From Gemmatimonadota bacterium (GTDB taxonomy: Bacteria; Gemmatimonadota; Gemmatimonadetes; Gemmatimonadales; Gemmatimonadaceae), in contig PLMM01000159.1 in the NCBI GenBank assembly GCA_003142495.1, positions 1 through 17,236 of the forward strand: DNA of 17,236 bases, read 5' to 3'. Shown here one piece after another: positions 1 to 6,680 of this stretch. The notes under the pieces are model-generated. The model made no database searches. It had not been told where the DNA came from and was given only the letters and a program-made list of their open reading frames with translations. The position numbers were made by a program, and so were the translations under genes. Positions within the stretch are counted from its first letter, which is position 1, and the number at the start of each line of letters is the position of its first letter.

Positions 1-2
1 AG

Positions 3-74
3 TATGGGCTCGGCTCGGCCTGCATCGGCGGTGGTCAGGGGATCGCGGTGATCATTGAATCGCTCGAGGCGTAG
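3..74 (+). CDS. Thiolase (acetyl-CoA C-acyltransferase), C-terminal fragment
   Basis: Only the last 23 codons are inside the window; the gene starts upstream. The reading frame ends GLGSACIGGGQGIAVIIE and then a short tail before TAG at 72-74. This is the highly conserved C-terminal active-site loop of the thiolase superfamily; the Cys (codon 21-23) is the second catalytic cysteine, the one that acts as acid/base. Thiolases condense two acetyl-CoA into acetoacetyl-CoA or cleave 3-ketoacyl-CoA. The fragment cannot separate a biosynthetic acetyl-CoA acetyltransferase from a beta-oxidation thiolase. The 3-hydroxyacyl-CoA dehydrogenase two genes downstream on the same strand supports a shared acyl-CoA pathway. 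Its last 20 bases overlap the start of the next gene. Confidence 0.93.
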   Translation, partial: YGLGSACIGGGQGIAVIIESLEA

Positions 75-1224
75 TCGCATCGCGGCGGCGGGCGCGTTGC
101 TGCTCGCTGCCGGTTGCTCGGGACTCGTGGGCGCGAACACGACCCCCGAGGTCGAGCCGGTGGCCGCGCCTACCGGCATCGATCAGGAGGTAATCGGGCA
201 GACACCGTGGCCGGTGAAAACGCGCTACGTCGTCGACCTGTGGCTGCACGGCTACGCGATGCTCGTGAGCGACACGTCGCGCACGCCACTTTTTCGCGCG
301 GACTATCGCGACGCGATGATCGTGGCGAAGAACAGCCGCAACATTGCCTCGCAGCTCGACGACAACGCGGAGGCGCTGCGTCACGGACTGCGCGTGAATC
401 CGCGGCTGCTCGACGGAGCGCGGCTCGCGTTGCGCGAGGGGAGCTGGGTGGAGATGGGGAACGACATCGCCGCCTTTCTCACGTCCGGAGAGGAAGCAGC
501 GAGTGGCAAGAAGCGACCGTCGGCACTCTCCACGTGGAAGCGCACGCCGCACCCGGCCGAGGAAACGACGGCGACGTCGGCGGTGCTCGGCTCCGTCTTT
601 CGCACGGAGAGCGATCGCGCGTGGCTCAAGCTGTTCGCACTCTCGCTCAGCGACGAGCACTCGAAGTTCTACGAGCTGTACTGGCGCGAGCAGCAGCACG
701 CGCTGCGCCCGACGCTCGCCGCCGTCGACTCGCAATTCTCGCAGCGCTACCTGAAGCAGCTGCGCAGCTATCTCCGCGGCGTGCAGCTGCCGACGGGTGA
801 GATCGTACTCTCGCTCCCGTTGGGCGGCGAGGGGCGCAGCATTCTCGAGGGGCAGCACTCCGTGGCGATCGGCTTCCCGGCGACGGCGGATTCCTCGCTC
901 GACGCGGTGTACGAGTTCGCGCACGAGGCGGTTGGCGGGATAGCGGAGCAGGCGGTGCGCGAGCGCATCTCACCGGCGGAGTTTCGCGCGGGCGCGGCGG
1001 CGCAGTTCGAGAGCCCGACGAAAGTTCGCGGCGGCGCGATGCTCCTCCAGCGCGCGATCCCCGAGCTCGTTGCCGGCTACGAGCGACACTATCTCTCGGT
1101 CGCGCGCGTACGATTTGGTGGAACCGATGTGGACTCCGCATTCGTGCGCGCGTTTCCCGTGAGGCAGGCTATTATCGACGGTATGGATCAGCAGCTCGAT
1201 CAGGTGCTCAAGGCGGCCAACTGA
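55..1224 (+). CDS. Probable lipoprotein of unknown function
   Basis: This 389-residue protein starts with TTG at 55. An in-frame stop at 49-51 rules out any start further upstream, and starting here gives a complete export signal. The n-region is basic (RSRRSR), followed by an Ala/Leu-rich core and a lipobox-like LAAGC with Cys at residue 21. The mature part is mostly charged helix with no transmembrane segment, so it is probably membrane-anchored by lipid and faces the periplasm. A lone HE pair (residues 290-291, within FAHEAVGG) recalls a metallopeptidase helix, but no complete HEXXH is present, so no enzymatic role is claimed. The start lies inside the end of the thiolase frame, and the stop overlaps the next start (TGATG), which suggests translational coupling with both neighbours. 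Family not recognised. Confidence 0.8.
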   Translation: MNRSRRSRIAAAGALLLAAGCSGLVGANTTPEVEPVAAPTGIDQEVIGQTPWPVKTRYVVDLWLHGYAMLVSDTSRTPLFRADYRDAMIVAKNSRNIASQLDDNAEALRHGLRVNPRLLDGARLALREGSWVEMGNDIAAFLTSGEEAASGKKRPSALSTWKRTPHPAEETTATSAVLGSVFRTESDRAWLKLFALSLSDEHSKFYELYWREQQHALRPTLAAVDSQFSQRYLKQLRSYLRGVQLPTGEIVLSLPLGGEGRSILEGQHSVAIGFPATADSSLDAVYEFAHEAVGGIAEQAVRERISPAEFRAGAAAQFESPTKVRGGAMLLQRAIPELVAGYERHYLSVARVRFGGTDVDSAFVRAFPVRQAIIDGMDQQLDQVLKAAN

Positions 1225-2066
1225 TGGCCGGCGACTCGAAGCCCGTGCCGGCTCCCATCGTTGCGCCTGCGCCCGGGGCGCCGGTGCCGCTCGAGCGCGC
1301 GGCGCTCGAGCGCGTGCTCGCGCGCGCCGCGGAGCTGCAGGCGCAGGAGGCGGATCCGGGTGAACTGACGCTCACCGAGGCACAGATTCTCGAAGTCGGC
1401 AACGATGTCGGCATCCCCGCCAAGCATTTGCGCCAGGCGCTCGCCGAGGAGCGGTCGCGTATCGAGGTGCCGGTGGAGCGCTCGCGCATGGCGGCGATCT
1501 TCGGCTCCGCGACGGTGTCCGCGAGCCGCACGGTGCGCGGGACGCCGGCGTCGATCTTCGACCGCCTCGACGACGCCATGCAGCGCGAGGAGTCGCTGCG
1601 CGTGAAGCGCCGCTTCCCCGATCGAATCGCGTGGGAGCCGCGCGGCGGCATGGCGACGGAGTTCAAGCGCATCATGAATGTCGGTGGCCACGGTTATCGA
1701 CTCTCGCGCGCAGAAGAAGTTGCGGCGACGGTGATCGCGGTCGATGCGGAGCGCTCGATCGTGCGCCTCGATGCGAGTCTCACGACGCTGCGTTCGCGCT
1801 ACGTTGCCGGCGGAAGCTCGATGGTCGTCGTCGGCGGCGTGACGGGCGGCATCATGATCGCGCTCGGCGTCATGACCGCGGTCGCGGCGCTGCCCGTCGC
1901 AGCGGGGCTGGTCGCGGGATACTTCATTGCGCGCGGTCATACGCCGCAGGTCGCGGGCGCTCAGCTCGCGCTCGAGCAGATGCTGGATCGCCTCGAGCGC
2001 GGCGAGATGCAGCGGTCGTCGCTCCTCTCGGCAATCACTGCGAGCGCCGGACTTCGCTGGCCCTGA
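1224..2066 (+). CDS. Two-helix membrane protein with N-terminal helical domain, unknown function
   Basis: A 280-residue protein whose ATG overlaps the stop of the lipoprotein gene by one base (TGATG). A Pro/Ala-rich stretch (1-22) leads into a helical segment, residues 23-77, with the pattern LERVLARAAELQ ... LTEAQILEVGNDVGIPAKHLRQAL. I know similar modules at the N-terminus of uncharacterised membrane proteins, where they may mediate contacts. A central soluble region (about 80-195) follows. Two adjacent hydrophobic Gly/Ala-rich helices (about 197-237) form a hairpin, and the C-terminus is charged. There is no signal peptide, so the N-terminal domain is probably cytoplasmic. The tight coupling implies it works with the lipoprotein. 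No enzyme motif is visible. Confidence 0.8.
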   Translation: MAGDSKPVPAPIVAPAPGAPVPLERAALERVLARAAELQAQEADPGELTLTEAQILEVGNDVGIPAKHLRQALAEERSRIEVPVERSRMAAIFGSATVSASRTVRGTPASIFDRLDDAMQREESLRVKRRFPDRIAWEPRGGMATEFKRIMNVGGHGYRLSRAEEVAATVIAVDAERSIVRLDASLTTLRSRYVAGGSSMVVVGGVTGGIMIALGVMTAVAALPVAAGLVAGYFIARGHTPQVAGAQLALEQMLDRLERGEMQRSSLLSAITASAGLRWP

Positions 2067-2069
2067 TCG

Positions 2070-2094
2070 CTTTTCTTCCCTTTCTCTTCCCTCT
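2070..2094 (+). other. Uninterrupted 25-base pyrimidine tract before hbd
   Basis: The 39-base spacer between the membrane protein gene and hbd holds 25 consecutive C/T bases (2070-2094), ending 11 bases before the ATG at 2106. No Shine-Dalgarno sequence is present. Pyrimidine-rich leaders are known to bind ribosomal protein S1, so this may aid initiation; that role is inference. Confidence 0.5.
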
Positions 2095-2105
2095 GAAATC
2101 AACTA

Positions 2106-2993
2106 ATGACAACGATTGCGACCGTCGGCGTGCTCGGCGGAGGACTCATGGGCTCTGGCATCGCGCAGGTTGCGGCGGTGAATGGATTCAAGACCATCGT
2201 GCGCGAAGTGGATGACGCGTCGGCGGCACGCGCGCGCGCGAGCATCGAGAAGTCGCTGGCCAAGGCGATCGAGAAGGGGAAGCTCACCGAGCAGGCACGC
2301 ACGGAGACGCTCGGCCGGCTGACGTTCACGACGAAGGTCGCGGATCTCGCGCCGGCGGACATCGTGGTCGAGGCCATTGTCGAGGATCTCGAGCTCAAGA
2401 ACGCGATCTGGAAGGAGCTCAACGCGCTGTGCGCGGCGCACACGATCTTCGCGTCGAACACGTCGAGCCTCACGATTGCCGCGATGGCGGCGGCAGGCGG
2501 GCGCGGCGACCGGATGGTGGGGCTGCACTTCTTCAATCCGGTTCCGGTGATGAAGCTCGTCGAGGTCGTGAAGACCGTGACGACGAGCGACGAGACGTTC
2601 ACGCGCGCCTTCGAGTTCGCGAAGATGCTCAAGAAGGAGCCGATCGCGGCGAAGGACAACTCGGGCTTCGTCGTGAATCTGCTGCTCGTGCCCTACCTGC
2701 TCGACGCGATCAACGCGCTGGAGCACGGCGTCGCGAGCGTCGAGGACATCGATAAGGGGATGATGCTGGGCACGGGCTACCCGATGGGGCCGTTCACGCT
2801 GCTCGACTTCGTCGGGCTCGACACCACATACAAGATCGCCGAGATCATGTTCGACGAGTATCGCGAGAAGCGCTATGCGCCGCCGCCGCTGCTCAAGCGA
2901 ATGGTGCTCGCGGGCTACTATGGTAAGAAGTCGAAGCGGGGGTTCTATGACTACAGCGTGGAGCCGCCGGTGGTGAGCAAGCTGGGGTTGTAG
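2106..2993 (+). CDS. hbd: 3-hydroxybutyryl-CoA dehydrogenase
   Basis: A 295-residue cytosolic enzyme of the 3-hydroxyacyl-CoA dehydrogenase family, the usual length for the single-function form. It interconverts acetoacetyl-CoA and 3-hydroxybutyryl-CoA (or longer 3-ketoacyl/3-hydroxyacyl pairs) with NAD(P)H. The N-terminal Rossmann fold shows VGVLGGGLMGSGIA (residues 7-20). The catalytic set is visible: Ser120 in SNTSS, His141 in HFFNP, Glu153 in KLVEVV and Asn191 in DNSGFVVN, with the same spacing as characterised Hbd proteins. The C-terminal helical domain carries GYPMGPFTLLDFVGLD. The start ATG has no Shine-Dalgarno but follows a pyrimidine tract. With the upstream thiolase it gives two consecutive steps of acetoacetyl-CoA metabolism, usable in beta-oxidation, butanoate or polyhydroxybutyrate routes; the direction is not determinable here. 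Confidence 0.94.
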   Translation: MTTIATVGVLGGGLMGSGIAQVAAVNGFKTIVREVDDASAARARASIEKSLAKAIEKGKLTEQARTETLGRLTFTTKVADLAPADIVVEAIVEDLELKNAIWKELNALCAAHTIFASNTSSLTIAAMAAAGGRGDRMVGLHFFNPVPVMKLVEVVKTVTTSDETFTRAFEFAKMLKKEPIAAKDNSGFVVNLLLVPYLLDAINALEHGVASVEDIDKGMMLGTGYPMGPFTLLDFVGLDTTYKIAEIMFDEYREKRYAPPPLLKRMVLAGYYGKKSKRGFYDYSVEPPVVSKLGL

Positions 2994-3041
2994 GGGTGAG
3001 CAATCCGCGGGAACACAAGCCGTCAACAATTGGAAAACGAC

Positions 3042-3077
3042 TTGAACGGAAAAAGGCACGGATTTGAACGGAAAAAG
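3042..3077. repeat. Direct repeat of TTGAACGGAAAAAG, two copies, 22-base period
   Basis: The 14-base word TTGAACGGAAAAAG occurs exactly at 3042-3055 and 3064-3077, with an 8-base spacer. It lies in the AT-richer spacer between the convergent ends of hbd and the DUF116-like gene. It resembles dispersed intergenic repeats rather than coding sequence; I see no open frame here. It could be part of a terminator region or a repeat family member. Confidence 0.6.
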
Positions 3078-3101
3078 CTCTGCATCGGCTCATCCCGTCT
3101 T

Positions 3102-3141
3102 ATTCGTGCTCATTCGTCTTTTTTTTGTTTTTTTCGTGCTC
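3102..3141. repeat. ATTCGTGCTC-type short repeats flanking two T-runs
   Basis: ATTCGT recurs with a 10-base period (3102-3107 and 3112-3117), and TTCGTGCTC occurs at 3103-3111 and again at 3133-3141. Between them are runs of 8 T (3119-3126) and 7 T (3128-3134) broken by one G. The T-runs sit 125 bases past hbd and could help end its transcription, but no stable GC stem precedes them. The rest of 2994-3182 shows no gene. Confidence 0.5.
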
Positions 3142-3182
3142 GCGGTTGGCAGTACCTATCCGTTCGCCCTAACGCGCTCGGC

Positions 3183-4004
3183 CTAAGCGCCGCCCTTCAC
3201 TAAATACTTCCGGACAAACTCATCCATCCGCACCAGATCGAGCGCGGCGTCCTTGCATGGTCCGTTGGGGAGCGTCATCGGCAGCCCGAGCACGGGTACC
3301 CGCCCCGCAACGTCGTGCAGCCCGCTCACGAGATCGCGCTCACACGCGACCGCGACGACCGCCTTCGGGCGTCGCTCGCGGATCACGCGGCGCGCGAGTT
3401 GGCCGCGCGTAGCGACGAAGGCGGAGACGCCGTAGCGCTTCGCGATCTCGAGCACGCCGTCGAGCGCCTCGCGCGAGAGACAGCGCGGGATGAGGATCAG
3501 CAGCTCGGACGGATTCACGCGCCGCTCGCGCGCGAGGGCGAGATCGTTGTAGACGACGACGCTCGCGTGGTCGGTCCAGTCGCGCTTCACGCCGAAGAGC
3601 TCACCCACGCGCCACGCCAGGTTGAGCGCGCGGAGCAGCAGCCCGCGCTCGGCCAGCTTCTCGGGGAGGAGCGCGCGTCCAGTCCACACGGAGAGCGCGA
3701 GGAGCGTGAGCCACGCGAGCGAGATCGCCACGAACGAGGCTATCCCGAGGTAGAGCGCGAGTGGAAGCCGGCGCGAGAGGAAGGCGAGGCGCGGCGCGAG
3801 CAGGTAGACTGCCGCGGCGGCGAGAATCGCGACGAGCACGATGCCTACGGCCGTGAATCCGAAGTAGAGGCGCGTGGGCGAGGTGAAGTCGCCACCGTTG
3901 TCGAGCGCGCCGCCATCCCATTCGTCCCATTCGTGTCCGAGCCGCCGGTCTGTTTCGATCTTGATCAGCGGTCCGGCCTGTCGCAGCGGCACTTCGCTCT
4001 CCAT
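3183..4004 (-). CDS. DUF116-like two-helix membrane protein
   Basis: The 273-residue protein starts at the ATG whose first base is 4004; a TTG 75 bases further upstream is the only alternative and would run deep into the opposite gene. Two strong transmembrane helices are predicted by eye at about 47-70 and 81-107. They are followed by a soluble domain with LLILIPRCLS, an alpha/beta core, KAVVAVACERDL and NGPCKD. These three Cys-bearing blocks (Cys175, Cys221, Cys250) match the plan of DUF116 proteins, whose conserved cysteines suggest metal or redox chemistry; the biochemical role is unknown. Residues 24-32 (HEWDEWDGG) are encoded by a 9-base tandem repeat, so the extreme N-terminus may be a recent addition. 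It is divergent from the FAD oxidase, with start codons sharing CATG. Confidence 0.82.
   Translation of the reverse strand: MESEVPLRQAGPLIKIETDRRLGHEWDEWDGGALDNGGDFTSPTRLYFGFTAVGIVLVAILAAAAVYLLAPRLAFLSRRLPLALYLGIASFVAISLAWLTLLALSVWTGRALLPEKLAERGLLLRALNLAWRVGELFGVKRDWTDHASVVVYNDLALARERRVNPSELLILIPRCLSREALDGVLEIAKRYGVSAFVATRGQLARRVIRERRPKAVVAVACERDLVSGLHDVAGRVPVLGLPMTLPNGPCKDAALDLVRMDEFVRKYLVKGGA
3916..3933. repeat. Two perfect tandem copies of TCCCATTCG inside the DUF116-like gene
   Basis: TCCCATTCG is repeated exactly at 3916-3924 and 3925-3933; on the minus strand it reads as in-frame Glu-Trp-Asp units. The ATTCGT core is shared with the intergenic repeats at 3102-3117 about 800 bases away. 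This suggests that a dispersed repeat type has entered the 5' part of the gene. Confidence 0.55.
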
Positions 4005-5688
4005 GCTGGATGATGACGGGACCGCGAGTGCCTTGTCAACGGCGGCCGCGCGCGCCAATGTGCCCGTCGTGAAGCCCAATGGATTTCGTGGCGTCTTCCG
4101 CGACGATGAGTCCGCGCGCGCGGTCTACGCCGAGGGGGCGGGGATCGCGCGCGTGATCCCGGCGGCGGTGGCGGTGCCCGTAGATGCGGACGATGTCGCG
4201 GCGCTCGTGCGCTGGGCTGCGTCGAGCAACACGGCGCTGATCGCGCGCGGCTCCGGCAGCGGGATGGCGGGGGGCGCGGTGGGTCCGGGAGTCATCGTCG
4301 ACTTGAGCCGGCTGGATGCGATCGGGGCCATCGACGTGAGCCGCCGCCGAGTGGTGGTTGGCCCGGGCGCGGTGCGCGGCGCGGTGAACGAGGCCGCGCG
4401 CGCGAAGCAACTGCGCTTCCCCGTCGATCCGTCGAGTGGCGCATTTTGCACGATCGGCGGAATGGCGGCGACGAACGCCGCCGGCGCGCACACGCTGCGC
4501 TACGGCGCCACACGCGCGTGGGTGACGGCGCTCGACTGCATCTTCAGCGACGGCTCGCGCGCGCTGATCCGGCGCGGTGCGCCGATTCCGGAGATTCCCG
4601 CCATCGAGCGCTTCCTTGCCACCGCGCACTCGGCCATCCTCGCGTCGCCGGCGCGCGTGCGCTCGCATCCGGGCGTGCGGAAGGACTCGTCGGGATACGC
4701 GCTCGCGGACTATGCAAGAAGTGGCGAGTTGCTCGAGCTGCTGATCGGCAGCGAGGGCACGCTCGCGCTCTTCGTTGGGGTCGAGCTCTCGCTCGCCGCG
4801 CTCCCGGGTGCGACGAGCTCTCTCGTGGCCGAGTTCCCGACGCTGGAGCAGGCGGTGGATGGCGCGGCGCGCGCGCGGGTGGGCGGCGCGAGCGCGTGCG
4901 AGCTCCTCGACCGCACCTTCATCGAGGTCGCGCGCAGCGGGCCCTCGCTCGTCGCGATCGACGCCGCGAGCGAGGCGGTGCTGCTCGTCGAGATCGAGGC
5001 GGGCGACGAGCGCGCCGCCGCAGGGGCGGCGAAGCTGATGGAGCAGGCGATGATGGCGTGCGGCGCGACGCGCGTGACCGTTGCGCTCAACGCGGACGAC
5101 GAGGCACGGCTCTGGGCGCTGCGCCACGCCGCGAGCCCCATTCTCAATCGGCTGTCGCCCTCGCTCAAGTCAATGCAATTCATCGAGGACGCGGCAATGC
5201 CGCCCGAGAAGCTCCCGCAGTACGTCCGCGGCGTGCGCGAGATTCTCGCGCGCCACGAGGTGAAGGGCGTCATCTTCGGGCATGCCGGCGACTCGCACGT
5301 GCACGTGAATCCGCTCATCGACGTTCGCCGCACCAACTGGCGCGACACGGTGCGCTCGATCCTCGACGAGGTGACGTCGCTCGCGGCTCAACTCGGCGGC
5401 ACGATCGCGGGCGAGCACGGCGACGGGCGGCTCCGCACGCCGCTGCTCGAGCGGGTGTGGGACGCGCGCTCTGTGGCTCTCTTTGCCGAGGTGAAGCACG
5501 CCTTCGACCCGCAAAATATTTTCAATCCCGGCGTGAAGGTGCCCACGGGCGCTGGGCAACCGATCGGCGACGTGAAGTACGACCCAACGCTTCCGCAGCT
5601 TCCGCTCGATGCCCGGCAGGCGCTCGACCGAGTCGAGCGCGATCGCGCGTGGAGCAGCTATCGACTCTCGATGATCGGCGGCCACTGA
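4003..5688 (+). CDS. FAD-linked oxidase, GlcD / D-2-hydroxyacid dehydrogenase type
   Basis: A 561-residue flavoprotein of the GlcD/D-lactate dehydrogenase family, oxidising a D-2-hydroxy acid such as glycolate, D-lactate or D-2-hydroxyglutarate; the exact substrate is not readable. The PCMH-type FAD-binding domain covers roughly 45-260, with ARGSGSGMAGG (81-91), an FAD-contact block DPSSGAFCTIGGMAATNAAG (142-161) and GSEGTL (249-254). The C-terminal oxidase domain has HAGDSHVHVNP (from His427) and GEHGDGR (His472), the family's metal/substrate motifs. No iron-sulfur CxxCxxC domain is fused, unlike the long forms. I chose ATG 4003 because family homology begins soon after it; the frame is open further upstream to a GTG at 3874 but would then overlap the divergent gene. 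No Shine-Dalgarno is visible. Confidence 0.9.
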   Translation: MLDDDGTASALSTAAARANVPVVKPNGFRGVFRDDESARAVYAEGAGIARVIPAAVAVPVDADDVAALVRWAASSNTALIARGSGSGMAGGAVGPGVIVDLSRLDAIGAIDVSRRRVVVGPGAVRGAVNEAARAKQLRFPVDPSSGAFCTIGGMAATNAAGAHTLRYGATRAWVTALDCIFSDGSRALIRRGAPIPEIPAIERFLATAHSAILASPARVRSHPGVRKDSSGYALADYARSGELLELLIGSEGTLALFVGVELSLAALPGATSSLVAEFPTLEQAVDGAARARVGGASACELLDRTFIEVARSGPSLVAIDAASEAVLLVEIEAGDERAAAGAAKLMEQAMMACGATRVTVALNADDEARLWALRHAASPILNRLSPSLKSMQFIEDAAMPPEKLPQYVRGVREILARHEVKGVIFGHAGDSHVHVNPLIDVRRTNWRDTVRSILDEVTSLAAQLGGTIAGEHGDGRLRTPLLERVWDARSVALFAEVKHAFDPQNIFNPGVKVPTGAGQPIGDVKYDPTLPQLPLDARQALDRVERDRAWSSYRLSMIGGH

Positions 5689-5707
5689 GCCGCCTCAGCC
5701 AACCTCT

Positions 5708-5711
5708 GGAG
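5708..5711 (+). promoter_or_regulatory. Shine-Dalgarno GGAG for thyX
   Basis: GGAG lies 4 bases upstream of the GTG at 5716 and decides that start. The 27-base spacer after the FAD oxidase leaves little room for a separate promoter, so thyX is probably cotranscribed with the oxidase. Confidence 0.6.
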
Positions 5712-5715
5712 ATCC

Positions 5716-6465
5716 GTGTACTACTACGAGCCGCGCATTACCCTCCTCGCGAAGCCGACCTTCACCGCACCCGAGCACCTCGACGTCGCGTGGATCGGTG
5801 AGAGCACCGCCGGCGAGCAGCTCGCCGAGTTCGCGGGGCGCCTTTGTTACATGAGCCAGAAGAATCCCGCGGGGCGCACCACGCGGGCTTACCTCGAGAA
5901 CATCAAGAAGCAGGGGCACGGGAGCGTTCTCGAGCACGCGAGCTATTCGCTGCTCTTCGAGGGCGTCAGCCGCTCGCTGACGCATGAGCTGGTGCGTCAC
6001 CGAGCGGGCTTCGCCTACTCCCAGCTCTCACAGCGCTACGTCGACGAGAAGGACGCGAGCTTCGTCGTGCCGCCGGCGGTAGCGGGCGACGAAGCGCTCG
6101 AGGGCGCATGGCGCAGCCAGGTGGACGGCGCGCTCGCGAGCTATATCGGGCTCGTCGAGCAGCTGATGGAGCGTTACTCGTGGGTGGCCGACAAAGTCCA
6201 TCGGCGGAAGATGGCGCGCGAGGCCGCTCGCGGCGTGCTGCCGAACTCCACGGAGACGAAGATCGTGGTGACGGCGAACGCTCGCGCCTGGCGAACGATG
6301 CTGGAGCTGCGGTCGAGCGAGGGCGCGGAGCTGGAGATTCGGCGGCTGGCGGTGGCGACGCTGCGGCTGCTCGCGGCGGAGGCAGAGGGATTCTTTTCGG
6401 ACTTCGAGATCTACGTCGGCGACGATCGGCGAGAAGCGGCGCGAGTCGGATTTCACAAAGTGTGA
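5716..6465 (+). CDS. thyX: FAD-dependent thymidylate synthase ThyX
   Basis: The 249-residue protein starts with GTG. It makes dTMP from dUMP using methylene-tetrahydrofolate and NADPH, with FAD carrying the reducing equivalents, and works as a cytosolic homotetramer. The ThyX signature is present as RHRAGFAYSQLSQRY (residues 94-108), preceded by GHGSVLEHASYS (68-78) whose His residues help FAD binding. Downstream, KMAREAARGVLPNSTET and RAWRTMLELRSSEGAELEIR carry the expected Arg and substrate-contact positions. The signature has one more residue between RHR and the Tyr than the mycobacterial form as I recall it, a spacing tolerated in the family. The organism probably relies on ThyX rather than ThyA, though only the whole genome could show that. 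Confidence 0.95.
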   Translation: MYYYEPRITLLAKPTFTAPEHLDVAWIGESTAGEQLAEFAGRLCYMSQKNPAGRTTRAYLENIKKQGHGSVLEHASYSLLFEGVSRSLTHELVRHRAGFAYSQLSQRYVDEKDASFVVPPAVAGDEALEGAWRSQVDGALASYIGLVEQLMERYSWVADKVHRRKMAREAARGVLPNSTETKIVVTANARAWRTMLELRSSEGAELEIRRLAVATLRLLAAEAEGFFSDFEIYVGDDRREAARVGFHKV

Positions 6466-6467
6466 AA
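6451..6467. promoter_or_regulatory. Perfect inverted repeat TTTCACA-AAG-TGTGAAA over the thyX stop
   Basis: A 7-base perfect inverted repeat with a 3-base centre spans the last codons and the TGA (6463-6465) of thyX. It is AT-rich with no T-run after it, so it is a weak terminator candidate. The symmetry resembles an operator for a dimeric regulator, and it lies about 28 bases upstream of a possible promoter for the ATP-grasp gene. Function is inference. Confidence 0.45.
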
Positions 6468-6494
6468 TAAAGTCCGCGCACAAGCAAAAAATCA

Positions 6495-6523
6495 TTGCGC
6501 TGCATTTCATCGACTCTTAATTT
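6495..6523 (+). promoter_or_regulatory. Possible sigma-70-type promoter for the ATP-grasp/kamA block
   Basis: TTGCGC (6495-6500) and TAATTT (6518-6523) are separated by 17 bases, within the 215-base spacer between thyX and the first ATP-grasp gene. This spacer is less GC-rich than its surroundings. It would leave a leader of about 150 bases. Housekeeping promoters of this group are poorly known to me, so this is only a candidate. Confidence 0.3.
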
Positions 6524-6680
6524 GCTCGCACGTTCGATGTCGGAGTCACCGTTGCTTCAGGTTAGAGCAGCGAGATGTGAACGATTCGAGCGAGATGCGC
6601 GTCAATTGAAAAGAGCACGGCGCGCGGGTTGGGTGGCGGCGAGTGTTCGACCGGAATTGTCTGACCTCAAGCAGGATCGG

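Noticed and set aside
919..942. HEXXH-type metallopeptidase site in the lipoprotein
   Set aside because: Only HEAVG is present; the second His is missing.
3102..3134. Intrinsic terminator at the T-runs after hbd
   Set aside because: The T-runs are striking but no stable GC-rich stem precedes them; recorded only as a repeat region.
3874..4002. 43-residue N-terminal extension of the FAD oxidase from GTG 3874
   Set aside because: Ser/Pro-rich, unlike the family, and would overlap the divergent gene by over 100 bases.
4446..5801. Long plus-strand open frame (451 codons) in another frame of the FAD oxidase
   Set aside because: Arg-rich out-of-frame translation of a gene with clear family motifs; a GC-rich shadow.
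6495..6680. 62-residue N-terminal extension of the first ATP-grasp ligase
   Set aside because: No family similarity, a good ribosome site directly before ATG 6681, and a possible promoter inside the stretch; treated as leader.
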